Assembly (NCBI RefSeq): GCF_007830445.1
Contig: NZ_VLKR01000027.1
Span: 1-64,000, forward strand
Source: Sphingobacterium siyangense
Lineage (GTDB): Bacteria; Bacteroidota; Bacteroidia; Sphingobacteriales; Sphingobacteriaceae
Direction of reading: 5' to 3'
Length of the DNA stretch: 64,000 nt
Under the pieces are notes generated by a model. It had not been told where the DNA came from. It ran no database searches and worked only from the letters and a program-made list of their open reading frames with translations. Each line of letters starts with the position of its first letter. The first letter of the stretch is position 1. Shown here piece after piece: positions 33,866-42,245 of the stretch. A program made the translations under genes and the position numbers.

Positions 33866-34027
33866 TTAATTTGCTTTTTGTGTTTTTTCTCCGCTGCAGT
33901 CGCATCCACAGCCTTTCGAGCAGCTCGACTTGCCCTTTAATGATTTTCGGACATTTTTAACGACATACCATACAGCCGCCAAGACGAGAATTCCTACGAT
34001 GAGATATTGTACTGTTAAATTATCCAT
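33866..34027 (-). CDS. FeoB-associated Cys-rich membrane protein
   Basis: A 53-residue product from ATG 34027, with one N-terminal transmembrane helix (YLIVGILVLAAVWYVV) and a Cys-rich tail holding five Cys in CSKGCGCDC-type spacing. This matches the FeoB_associated family (Pfam PF12669), regularly found after feoB in Bacteroidota and Firmicutes; a metal-binding assistant role is proposed. It starts six bases after the feoB stop, so it is the third gene of the feo operon. It may replace FeoC. Confidence 0.88.
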   Translation of the reverse strand: MDNLTVQYLIVGILVLAAVWYVVKNVRKSLKGKSSCSKGCGCDCSGEKTQKAN

Positions 34028-34033
34028 AGCTTT

Positions 34034-36136
34034 TTATTTTAAAAGTTGATAAGCAATTAAGGCACTGAAATAGGCCAAACCTGTCATAAAACCAAGCTGT
34101 ATTAAAGTCCATTTCCATGAGCCTGTTTCCCTTTTTACTGCCGCAATTGTACTCATACATTGCATAGCAAAAGCATAGAACAGTAATAAGGATACACCGG
34201 AAGCTAAATTGTAAGCCGGTAAACCGGTATTCCGGTTAATTTCGCTTTTCATTTTGCCTAATACCGTTGTTTTAGATGCTTCATCTTCGATATCCACTTC
34301 ATCACCAAGGCTATATACTGTTGCCATTGTGCCCACAAACACTTCACGGGCAGCAAAGGAAGAAATGAGACCTATGCCCATCTTCCAGTCATAGCCCAAT
34401 GGTTTAACAACAGGTTCAATAGCCATGCCAAGATAACCAAGGAAGGAGTGTTCCAGACGATATGATGAAACTTCATGCTCCAAATCTGCTTCGGACAGGT
34501 TGGGGTTATTTTTTGTTACATATTCTTCTGCTTGGCTAAATTTGTCGTTTGGACCAAAACTACCTAATGCCCAGAGTATAACAGAAATGGCTAAAATAAT
34601 TTTACCTGCGCCGAAGACAAAGCTTGATGCTTTTTCCCAGACATTTAAGGCTACATTTTTCCAATCCGGAGTCTTATAGGTGGGGAGTTCAAAGATGAGA
34701 AATGATTTGTGTTTTGATTTGATGACTTTGGTCAGGATAATCGCGGATAGCAAAGCTGCGAATATGCCAAGCAGGTACATCACAAACAATACAATCCCTT
34801 GTATTTGAAAGCCTCCTAATTTCGTGTCCGGTATCACCAGTCCGATCAGAACGATATAAATAGGGAGACGTGCTGAGCAGGTCATAAAAGGTGTTACCAG
34901 AATAGTGACCAGTCTTTCTTTGCTATTTTCGATGTTACGTGCAGACATGACTGCAGGAACAGCACAGGCCACTCCGGAAATCAATGGAATCACTGATTTT
35001 CCATTTAGACCAAAGGGACGCAGCCAGCGGTCCATCAGGAAAACAACACGGCTCATATAGCCCGTTTCTTCCATGATCGAGATAAAGATGTATAAAATAA
35101 CGATCTGTGGAATGAAGATCACAATTCCGCCAATACCTTTGATAATACCATTGCTGAGCAAGTCGGTCAATGGCCCTGCCGGCAATGCTGTTTGTATATA
35201 GGCTGCAAGATCACCAAATAAACCATCGATAAAATCCATGGCTGGTCCAGACCAGGTATAAATTGCCTGGAAGATTAAAAAGAGGATACCAAAGAAGATG
35301 ACATAACCAAAGATTGGGTGAAGCAGGATGCTATCAATCGTATTGGTTTTGTTTTTATTCGAGGATTCATCCTTTACATAGATTTCAGCAAGGCTGCTAT
35401 CTAGGGATTTACTGCGCAATATGGCTTCGTCTTTTTGCAGCTTCTCGGCCCGCAATTGATATTTTTCACGGATTTGCTGAATAGCCTGATTTTTTCCCTT
35501 CGATAAAAAGGATACTTCGCCTTTGGCCAGGTATTGCCAGGTGTGGTATTCCGTATCTAATGGGAAAAGACGTTTAGTTTCCTCTAATGCTGCATCAGCT
35601 TCCGTTGGTAGACTGAATTTGCTGATATACATGGGCGGAACAGCATCAAAGTTTTTGATCAGCTGATCGATACCTTGCCCCGTACGTGCATTGGTTTCGT
35701 ATACTTTAGTATTTAATAGGTGTTCAAGTTTTTGAACATCGATTGTAATTCCTTTTTCTTTGGCTTCATCAATCATATTGATGACAAAGATGGCCGGCAG
35801 ACCGAGTTCCCGGGCTTGTTGATAAAGAATAATAGACCGTTTTAGGTTCGTAGGTTCAGCGACGACAACGACGAGGTTTGGTCTGAAACTGCTTTCTTTA
35901 TTGACTAAAGTGTTGAAAACAACTTCTTCGTCCAATGAACTTGGGAACAGGGTATATGTGCCCGGTAAGTCAATAATACGATAAACTTTGTTGTTGGCTT
36001 TAACTTGCCCCTCACGTTTTTCGACCGTAATACCGGGATAATTTCCTACTTTCTGATTTAATTTTGTAATCCGGTTAAATAGAGATGTTTTACCCACATT
36101 TGGATTACCCAAAAGTGCAATAATCGGGTTATTCAT
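34034..36136 (-). CDS. feoB: Ferrous iron transport protein B
   Basis: 700 residues. The N-terminal G domain has G1 GNPNVGKTS (11-19), the NYPGITVEKREG switch I region, G3 DLPGTYTL and G4 NMIDE. A helical GDI-like linker (about 165-270) leads to the membrane part with two Gate motifs (the Cys-containing GVACAVPAVMSARN about 385 and TCSARLPIYIVLI about 420). FeoB imports Fe2+ across the inner membrane with GTP control. Its ATG overlaps the feoA stop by one base. A Fur-like box precedes the operon. Confidence 0.97.
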   Translation of the reverse strand: MNNPIIALLGNPNVGKTSLFNRITKLNQKVGNYPGITVEKREGQVKANNKVYRIIDLPGTYTLFPSSLDEEVVFNTLVNKESSFRPNLVVVVAEPTNLKRSIILYQQARELGLPAIFVINMIDEAKEKGITIDVQKLEHLLNTKVYETNARTGQGIDQLIKNFDAVPPMYISKFSLPTEADAALEETKRLFPLDTEYHTWQYLAKGEVSFLSKGKNQAIQQIREKYQLRAEKLQKDEAILRSKSLDSSLAEIYVKDESSNKNKTNTIDSILLHPIFGYVIFFGILFLIFQAIYTWSGPAMDFIDGLFGDLAAYIQTALPAGPLTDLLSNGIIKGIGGIVIFIPQIVILYIFISIMEETGYMSRVVFLMDRWLRPFGLNGKSVIPLISGVACAVPAVMSARNIENSKERLVTILVTPFMTCSARLPIYIVLIGLVIPDTKLGGFQIQGIVLFVMYLLGIFAALLSAIILTKVIKSKHKSFLIFELPTYKTPDWKNVALNVWEKASSFVFGAGKIILAISVILWALGSFGPNDKFSQAEEYVTKNNPNLSEADLEHEVSSYRLEHSFLGYLGMAIEPVVKPLGYDWKMGIGLISSFAAREVFVGTMATVYSLGDEVDIEDEASKTTVLGKMKSEINRNTGLPAYNLASGVSLLLFYAFAMQCMSTIAAVKRETGSWKWTLIQLGFMTGLAYFSALIAYQLLK

Positions 36137-36375
36137 TATTTCTGATCAATAAGGATGACTTTAGCTTCTGATTTGCGGATAGCAATTAAGGCGTTATTAG
36201 CACTAATATTTAGACATATAGGACCGTCCAAAGGTGCGATATGTTTCACCTCTACTTCAGTACCGGGTATAAACCCCAATTCGAAAAATTTAGCTGGAAT
36301 TTCGTGTGAATCAAAATCTATAATTACCGCTTTTTCCCCTTTTTTTAGCTTATCTAAGCTAGTTCTATTACGCAT
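36136..36375 (-). CDS. feoA: Ferrous iron transport protein A
   Basis: 79 residues with an SH3-like beta-barrel: MRNRTSLDKLKKGEKAVIID, then FFELGFIPGTEVEVKHIAPL and a C-terminal strand (ALIAIRKSEAKVILI). FeoA is a cytosolic partner of FeoB. The stop shares a base with the feoB start, so the pair is translationally coupled. This is the first gene of the feoA-feoB-Cys-rich operon. Confidence 0.95.
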   Translation of the reverse strand: MRNRTSLDKLKKGEKAVIIDFDSHEIPAKFFELGFIPGTEVEVKHIAPLDGPICLNISANNALIAIRKSEAKVILIDQK

Positions 36376-36397
36376 CTGCCTGTTTTTTTGAATTCTT

Positions 36398-36405
36398 CAA
36401 ATATA
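36398..36405 (-). promoter_or_regulatory. -7 box of the feo operon
   Basis: Read on the minus strand this is TATATTTG, a full TAnnTTTG match, 22 bases before the feoA start codon. Confidence 0.6.
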
Positions 36406-36420
36406 CAGAATTTCTACCAT

Positions 36421-36435
36421 TTAGAATGATTCTAA
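36421..36435. promoter_or_regulatory. Fur/PerR-like operator between feoA and the MarR gene
   Basis: TTAGAATGATTCTAA is a perfect 7-1-7 palindrome, the geometry of Fur-family sites, and differs from the PerR-type TTATAATnATTATAA at one position per arm. It lies 15-37 bases upstream of the feo -7 box, covering the expected -33 region, so iron-bound repressor would block feoAB. It could also affect the divergent marR promoter. Confidence 0.6.
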
Positions 36436-36503
36436 TGTCATAGTTATGTATTTAGTAAAAAACAGCTATCTTTACTATTCAGAACGATTAATTATCAACC
36501 AGA

Positions 36504-36953
36504 ATGAAGATTGAGGACGAAATCAAAGTAAGTAAATTCAGCAATGAATGGCATCGTTGTACGGTAAATATTCTTTACACGTACAATTGGATTAACAATG
36601 AGCTTGAACAGCGTGCTGCCAAAGAAGGAATCACTTTGAAACAGTTTAATGTCTTGCGCATATTGAGGGGCCAATATCCCAAGCCTGCAACCAATAATCT
36701 GATTAAATCAAGAATGTTGAGTACTACACCAGATATTTCGCGTATGATTGATCGCATGGTTTCCAAAGAATTGGTTTCACGTTGTCAATCGGGTGGTGAT
36801 AAAAGGGCAGTGGATTTGGTTATCACTGAAAAGGGCCTCGAGATTCTTAAGAGTTTAGATGAGGATATGTTGATGAAGGATCTTTTACCCGATCGAATTA
36901 GCGAAGAAGAGGCAATGACTTTAAGTGCACTGTTGGATAAACTTCGCGGCTAA
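36504..36953 (+). CDS. MarR-family transcriptional regulator
   Basis: 149 residues, winged-helix MarR fold. The recognition region is TNNLIKSRMLSTTPDISRMIDRMVSKELVSR (about 65-95), with the wing QSGGDKRAVDLVITEKG. MarR proteins are ligand- or redox-responsive dimeric repressors. The gene is divergent from feoA (128 bases) and five bases short of the convergent ZIP gene, so it may control metal-related neighbours, but this is only positional. A possible -7 box TATCTTTA lies at 36467-36474. Confidence 0.85.
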   Translation: MKIEDEIKVSKFSNEWHRCTVNILYTYNWINNELEQRAAKEGITLKQFNVLRILRGQYPKPATNNLIKSRMLSTTPDISRMIDRMVSKELVSRCQSGGDKRAVDLVITEKGLEILKSLDEDMLMKDLLPDRISEEEAMTLSALLDKLRG

Positions 36954-36958
36954 AGAAA

Positions 36959-37768
36959 TTAATGCGCATGGTCATGATGTTCATGATCATGCGGTTGTTG
37001 ATGCTGATCGTGCCCATGATCATGTTCTCCGACAAATAAGAAACTTCCGAGTGCAATAGCAACACCGGCTATCACAGCAATCATTTTCTTTTTATTGAAT
37101 TTATGATGGTCAATTGAGCCCGATTCAAAAAGTATCGTTGTCGATATGTGCAAGAAGATACCAATAACCACGGCCATGATTTTATCAAAATATTGCTGGA
37201 TATTGCCTACTTCACCTGCACTGATGGCTTTGCTTAGCAAAAAGCCAAAAGGGGTCATTGCTGCAAATAAAGCTAGTGTAATGAGGATGGTGTTTTTCTT
37301 TAAATGCGTGCTTATTAGAATACTTCCCAATGCAAATGCCGCCGGAATGTGGTGGATGGATATGCCTAGTGCAAGTTCAGTCTGATGTGTTGCCGCAAGT
37401 GGCATGCCTTCAAGGAAAGCATGAAGACATAGGCTGAACATAATACCTATTGGAAAACGATGATTGTGGTGGTCGTGATCATTGTCGGTATGGATATGGC
37501 CATGCTCGATCCCTTGGGAGAACTGTTCAAGAAAGAGCTGGAAAAGAAATCCAGCAAGCACATAAATACCCAATACCTCAGGTGAAGTATTGTTAGACTG
37601 ATAGACATGCGGAATGAGGTGCAGTACCGTAATAGAGAATAAATAGGCTCCACTGAAAGAAAGGATGAGTTTAAGGAAACTGGTTCCTTTCTTTTGTACA
37701 AAAAATACAGCAATTCCACTTGCAAATGCAGGTATGAATAAAATTAAAATCAATAAAATTGAATTCAT
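36959..37768 (-). CDS. ZIP-family metal transporter with a His-rich C-terminus
   Basis: 269 residues, eight predicted helices. The metal pathway motifs are CLHAFLEGMPLAA in TM4 and LGISIHHIPAAFALGS in TM5. A His-rich loop (EHGHIHTDNDHDHHNHRF, about 88-106) lies between helices, and a second His cluster forms the C-terminal tail (after about 245). ZIP proteins take Zn2+, Fe2+ or Mn2+ into the cytoplasm; His-rich ends usually indicate zinc sensing or buffering. It shares its start with the stop of the PAP2 gene upstream, so the two are co-translated. Confidence 0.87.
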   Translation of the reverse strand: MNSILLILILFIPAFASGIAVFFVQKKGTSFLKLILSFSGAYLFSITVLHLIPHVYQSNNTSPEVLGIYVLAGFLFQLFLEQFSQGIEHGHIHTDNDHDHHNHRFPIGIMFSLCLHAFLEGMPLAATHQTELALGISIHHIPAAFALGSILISTHLKKNTILITLALFAAMTPFGFLLSKAISAGEVGNIQQYFDKIMAVVIGIFLHISTTILFESGSIDHHKFNKKKMIAVIAGVAIALGSFLFVGEHDHGHDQHQQPHDHEHHDHAH

Positions 37769-38367
37769 TATACGTGTTCAGTTTTAAAAAAGCTAGGCAC
37801 AAACCGTTTGAATAAGTAGCCTGTTGCCAATCCAACCAGGATACCTAAGGCTGAACCACAGAGGACATCAAACGGGTAATGGACACCAACATAAATTTGA
37901 GAGACTGAAATTAGGGTTGCCCAGGTAATACAAAGCCAAAGCACATGTTTCCATCTTCTCCGGAAAAGTACAATCCAGAAAAAAGCAAGGGAAAAATGAT
38001 TGGCCGCATGAGAGGAGGTAAAGCTAAAGCCGGAGCCGCATCGCACCCGGATATTGACATTTTCTTTAAACTCCACGTCGTTACATGGTCTAATCCTTTT
38101 TACAGTCTTTTTGATCAAATGAGATGATATACCATCGGAAATTCCGAAGGTAACCAAGGTCATGGCAACAATTAGAATTCCCGTTTTTCCATAGGTCTTT
38201 ATGAAAAATATGATCAGAAATAAATACAAGGGGGCCCAGGTATATGGATTGCGTAGTATAGGCAATAACCAATCAAACACGGGGTTACTCAAGCCCTGAT
38301 TAATGGCCAGAAAAATCTCTTGATCGATGTGTACTAATTGTTGAATCATAAATGTTGCTGATGACAA
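37768..38367 (-). CDS. PAP2-family membrane phosphatase
   Basis: 199 residues with five or six helices and the three phosphatase motifs: KKTVKRIRP (K-x6-RP, about 90), SSHAANH (central SxH, about 115) and SQIYVGVHYPFD (Sx5HxxxD, about 158), where the first Arg of the usual SR is Gln. The family dephosphorylates undecaprenyl pyrophosphate, phosphatidylglycerol phosphate or related lipids at the periplasmic face. The stop overlaps the ZIP gene start by one base. Confidence 0.85.
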   Translation of the reverse strand: MSSATFMIQQLVHIDQEIFLAINQGLSNPVFDWLLPILRNPYTWAPLYLFLIIFFIKTYGKTGILIVAMTLVTFGISDGISSHLIKKTVKRIRPCNDVEFKENVNIRVRCGSGFSFTSSHAANHFSLAFFWIVLFRRRWKHVLWLCITWATLISVSQIYVGVHYPFDVLCGSALGILVGLATGYLFKRFVPSFFKTEHV

Positions 38368-38420
38368 TGAAATTCCTAAACTTTAAAAACTCACTTTTCA
38401 AAAGTAAAAATAATTTCATT

Positions 38421-38462
38421 GCAAACGGTTGTTTCTTTTAAAAACAACTTTGTTGCAACAAA
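38421..38462. promoter_or_regulatory. Two palindromic elements upstream of glmM
   Basis: GCAAACGGTTGT (38421-38432) matches the xyl operator core GCAACCGGTTGC at 10 of 12 positions. TTTGTTGCAACAAA (38449-38462) is a perfect 14-bp palindrome. Both resemble LacI/GalR-family sites and lie 88-129 bases before the glmM start, in the gap to the divergent PAP2 gene. Confidence 0.35.
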
Positions 38463-38549
38463 TATACGTTAAATATTCATTAATTATAATTTTAATTCGA
38501 TATTTTATTGCCATTGTGCTAAATTTACACGTTAATCAATTCAAAAGAA

Positions 38550-39932
38550 ATGACTTTAATTAAATCAATATCAGGAATTCGAGGTACGATAGGCGGGCGG
38601 GCTGGAGAGGCACTTACCCCAATAGATATCGTTAAGTTTACAGCTGCTTATGGCAAAATAATTGTTAAGCAGAGTGGTATCAAAAAAATTGTTGTTGGAA
38701 GAGATGCGCGTGTTTCTGGTGAGATGGTAAGTAATTTGGTGATTGGTACCTTGCAAAGCATCGGTGTTGATGTGGTTGATTTAGGTCTTTCAACAACGCC
38801 AACGGTAGAGATCGCTGTACCTATGGAAAAAGCTGCTGGTGGTATTATTTTGACTGCTTCACACAATCCAGGTCAATGGAATGCGCTAAAGTTACTGAAT
38901 GCAAAGGGCGAATTTATTTCAGATGCCGAAGGGCAAGAGGTATTGGCCCTTGGTGAATCCTTAGACTTTGATTTTTCCGAAGTTGAAGCATTAGGACAGG
39001 TTCATAAAGACTATTCATATTTACAGAAACATGTAGACGCTGTATTAGCGTTGGAATATGTTGATAAGGAAGCTATTAAAGCCGCTAATTTTAAAGTTGC
39101 TTTGGATGCCGTAAACAGTACAGGTGGTACATTTATACCTGCCTTATTGGATGCGCTTGGTGTGCAGACAATCTATAAAATCCATTGTGAGCCGAATGGT
39201 CAGTTTCCGCATAATCCCGAACCATTAAAAGAGAATTTGACAGATCTATCAGCTGCGGTTATTGAAAACAAAGCTGATTTAGGGATTGCTGTAGATCCAG
39301 ATGTAGATCGATTGGTCTTTATGATGGAGGATGGTGAGCTATTTGGTGAAGAATATACCTTAGTGGCAGTAGCAGATTATTTATTGCAGCATAAAAAAGG
39401 AAATACAGTTTCTAATTTATCTTCTACACGCGCACTGCGTGATGTGACTAAAGCACATGGTGGCGAATATTATGCCGCTGCTGTTGGTGAAGTCAACGTG
39501 GTTACAAAGATGAAGGAAGTGGATGCGGTAATTGGCGGAGAAGGAAATGGCGGTGTTATCTATCCTGCATCTCACTATGGCCGTGATGCACTGGTAGGGG
39601 TAGCGATCTTCTTGACACATCTGGCTAAACTTGGTAAAAAAGCCTCCGAATACCGCGCCTCTTTACCGCAGTACTTTATGTCAAAAAACAAGATTACACT
39701 GACTCCGGAATTGGACATTGACAACTTATTGGCCAAAATGGAGGAAAAATATAAAAATGAAGACCATTCAACAATCGATGGATTGAAAATAGACTTTGAA
39801 AATGAATGGGTTCATTTACGTAAATCGAATACCGAACCGATTATTCGGATTTACTCGGAGGGACCTACGCCTGAAGCTGCTGAGCAGATCGCGCAGAAGA
39901 TTATCCGCGAAATTGAAGAAATAATTAAATAA
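38550..39932 (+). CDS. glmM: Phosphoglucosamine mutase
   Basis: 460 residues, alpha-D-phosphohexomutase fold in four domains. The phosphoserine loop is TASHNPGQWNALK (about 103-115), the Mg2+ loop DPDVDRLVFM (about 250), the sugar-specificity loop GGEGNGGV (about 330) and the phosphate-binding RKSNTEPIIRIY near the C-terminus. The first motif starts at once (ISGIRGTIGG), as in bacterial GlmM. It interconverts glucosamine-6-P and glucosamine-1-P for UDP-GlcNAc synthesis. A phosphomannomutase role cannot be excluded by sequence alone. It is monocistronic. Confidence 0.88.
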   Translation: MTLIKSISGIRGTIGGRAGEALTPIDIVKFTAAYGKIIVKQSGIKKIVVGRDARVSGEMVSNLVIGTLQSIGVDVVDLGLSTTPTVEIAVPMEKAAGGIILTASHNPGQWNALKLLNAKGEFISDAEGQEVLALGESLDFDFSEVEALGQVHKDYSYLQKHVDAVLALEYVDKEAIKAANFKVALDAVNSTGGTFIPALLDALGVQTIYKIHCEPNGQFPHNPEPLKENLTDLSAAVIENKADLGIAVDPDVDRLVFMMEDGELFGEEYTLVAVADYLLQHKKGNTVSNLSSTRALRDVTKAHGGEYYAAAVGEVNVVTKMKEVDAVIGGEGNGGVIYPASHYGRDALVGVAIFLTHLAKLGKKASEYRASLPQYFMSKNKITLTPELDIDNLLAKMEEKYKNEDHSTIDGLKIDFENEWVHLRKSNTEPIIRIYSEGPTPEAAEQIAQKIIREIEEIIK

Positions 39933-39936
39933 AGAT

Positions 39937-39961
39937 AAAAAGCTGCCTATGCAGCTTTTTG
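39937..39961 (+). terminator. glmM terminator
   Basis: AAAAAGCTGC pairs perfectly with GCAGCTTTTT around a CTAT loop, five bases after the stop. Confidence 0.85.
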
Positions 39962-40020
39962 TTTTAAGACTGATCTCATCGGAAGAGGATTGTCTTAGCT
40001 ATTACGAAGTTTTATAATGT

Positions 40021-42096
40021 ATGATTAGAAAGATCATTTTAGGTACGTATTGTTTTCTTAGTTTAATTTTATTTGTCTTTCCGACAAGTGCCCAGCAGCC
40101 TATGGACGAAATCAATGGGCTACTGGATCGTTGGCACAAAACTTCGGGTGAGGTAAAGTATGGTCCATTTTTGAATGTTATTGCTTCAGATGGAGTTATT
40201 TTGGGTACTGATCATGATGAAAGGTGGGATAAAGCCCATGCAGAGAAGTTCAGCGATCAATATTTCAATCCCAAAAATGCCTGGACTTACACCTATGACA
40301 AGCGGCATATCAGCTTTAATGCCGATAGCACGACGGCCTGGTTTGATGAAACGTTTAAGATCAATACCAAGTCCTTTCGTGGCGTGGGCGTATTAAGTAA
40401 GCAGGACAATGAATGGAAGCTTCGTCAATACAGCATGTCCATGTCGGCACCTTATGCGGATGTGAAAGCGGCCGTAGGTGGAAAGGCAGGTCAGAAAATT
40501 CACAGTAACCTGTTATTGGTGATGGTGCTGTTTTTCTTTATGGCCATGTTATTTGTGCTGAGTCAACGCCTCAAGATCTCTTACCCCATTCTGTTGGTTG
40601 TTGGCGGACTTGTGATCTCGTTGATCCCCGGGGCACCTGTCATAAGTGTTGATCCTGATATCGTGTTTATGGTATTTTTGCCACCCTTACTTTTTGAAGC
40701 AGCCTGGTATACCAATTGGGGGAATTTTCTAAAGTGGCGACGGTCTATTTTTATCATGGGCTTTGGTTTGGTCTTCTTCACATCGCTGGCGATTGCCTAC
40801 TTTTCGGTCAGTATTATTCCGGGATTTACCTTGGCGCTGGGCTTTTTACTGGGTGGGATTATCTCTCCTCCAGATGCCGTGGCTGCTAGTTCTGTCCTGA
40901 AAGGGGTAAGTATTCCTAAACGTGGAATTGCGATATTGGAAGGGGAAAGCCTGGTGAATGATGCAGCCTCATTGACGGTATTTAGATTTGCATCCATTGC
41001 GATTCTTACTGGCCAGTTTGTGATGAGCAATGCGACGACGCAGTTTCTGATGTTATCGGTCATGGGGGTTGTCGTTGGTCTGGTCATCGGTCACATCCTC
41101 TATATATTCCTACGTTATGTTGCTAAGTCGTCGAGTATTTCAACACCCATAACCCTTATTGCACCTTACCTGATGTATATTGTTGCGGAGCATTTTGAGT
41201 GGTCGGGGGTCTTGGCCGTGGTTAGTGGCGGATTGTTTCTTTCCTTCCGGGCAGGGGATTACCTCAACTATCATACACGGATCCAAACCAAAGAAGTGTG
41301 GGCGACAGTGGGTTTTCTCTTAAATGGATTTGTCTTTATCCTCATTGGACTTGAACTCCCGGTGATCATCAATGGTTTGGGGGAATACTCCATGGAGGAA
41401 GCTATTGATTATGCATTGGCGATTTGTGTAATTGTTATTGTTTTGCGATTAATCGCCGTTTATCTTTCGGCTTTTGTTCCCAGGATATTATTCAAACGGG
41501 TCCGCATCAAGGAAAAGAGTCCAGGGTGGAAATTACCCCTGGTCGTTGGTTGGGCCGGTATGCGCGGAGTGGTTTCTTTGGCATCAGCATTGGCAATACC
41601 ATTGACTTTATATGATGGAACGGCCTTCCCACACCGAAATCTGATTTTGTTCATTACATTTGTGGTGATTTTAGTGACGCTTGTTTTTCAGGGGCTTACA
41701 TTGCCTTTGTTGATTAAATTGATAAAAATTGAAGAGGTCGATGAGCAAGCTTCAATGGAGGAGCAAATCGATGAGATTCGGGTACGTCTTGGTAAAGAAT
41801 CTATTGCGTATCTGGATAAACATTACGCAAAGGAAATGCTGGAGCATGAGACAATTGCCCGTGTTAAAGAGCAGATCATCCGGAGTGTAAATGCATCCGA
41901 ACGAGCGAAAGAGGAGGATACACGTGCGCAGCTTTCTGCAGTAAGGGGGCTCTATAATAAAATTATGCTGGAACTTTTGGCGCTGCGTCGTGATGGTCTG
42001 TACAAGATCAAGGAAAGCAAGGCCTTTGACAGTGATGTTATTAAAGAGATCGAGTATTCCCTGGATTTGGAAGAATCGCGTTTGTCGCGCAAGTAG
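40021..42096 (+). CDS. CPA1-family Na+/H+ antiporter with an exported N-terminal NTF2/SnoaL-like domain
   Basis: 691 residues. A signal-like helix (about 1-24, ending TSAQQ) is followed by a 120-residue NTF2/SnoaL-like domain (about 27-148, with MDEINGLLDRWHKTSGEVKY and the late GVGVLSKQDNEWKLRQYSMS strands). An antiporter with about twelve helices follows (from 162), with the CPA1 motifs SPPDAVAASSVLKG and EGESLVNDAASLTVF. A charged cytosolic tail with coiled-coil tendency fills 575-691. The antiporter would exchange Na+ or K+ for H+. The extra domain is unusual and should lie in the periplasm if the first helix is a cleaved signal. Confidence 0.85.
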   Translation: MIRKIILGTYCFLSLILFVFPTSAQQPMDEINGLLDRWHKTSGEVKYGPFLNVIASDGVILGTDHDERWDKAHAEKFSDQYFNPKNAWTYTYDKRHISFNADSTTAWFDETFKINTKSFRGVGVLSKQDNEWKLRQYSMSMSAPYADVKAAVGGKAGQKIHSNLLLVMVLFFFMAMLFVLSQRLKISYPILLVVGGLVISLIPGAPVISVDPDIVFMVFLPPLLFEAAWYTNWGNFLKWRRSIFIMGFGLVFFTSLAIAYFSVSIIPGFTLALGFLLGGIISPPDAVAASSVLKGVSIPKRGIAILEGESLVNDAASLTVFRFASIAILTGQFVMSNATTQFLMLSVMGVVVGLVIGHILYIFLRYVAKSSSISTPITLIAPYLMYIVAEHFEWSGVLAVVSGGLFLSFRAGDYLNYHTRIQTKEVWATVGFLLNGFVFILIGLELPVIINGLGEYSMEEAIDYALAICVIVIVLRLIAVYLSAFVPRILFKRVRIKEKSPGWKLPLVVGWAGMRGVVSLASALAIPLTLYDGTAFPHRNLILFITFVVILVTLVFQGLTLPLLIKLIKIEEVDEQASMEEQIDEIRVRLGKESIAYLDKHYAKEMLEHETIARVKEQIIRSVNASERAKEEDTRAQLSAVRGLYNKIMLELLALRRDGLYKIKESKAFDSDVIKEIEYSLDLEESRLSRK

Positions 42097-42202
42097 TTGT
42101 TTATAAGTGAGTAAATCTCAGTTTTTTTGCACTGCGAAACCTAGCTCCAGTGTTGCAAAAAATAGTGCGCCGTTGTTGTAAGAAATAGCGTGTAGAGGTG
42201 CA

Positions 42203-42245
42203 AAAAATAGCGAATTTAGCTTATAATGCTAAATTCGCTATTTTT
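42203..42245. terminator. Bidirectional terminator, antiporter / Ycf48-like gene
   Basis: An 18-bp perfect stem (starting AAAAATAGCGAATTTAGC at 42203) has a seven-base loop and A/T runs on both sides. The right arm overlaps the last codons and stop of the convergent Ycf48-like gene. GCAAAAAATAG also occurs 48 bases earlier (from about 42153). Confidence 0.85.

Noticed and set aside
42153..42213. GCAAAAAATAG repeated twice as an operator pair
   Set aside because: The second copy is part of the terminator stem of the convergent genes; the first is probably chance in AT-rich DNA.
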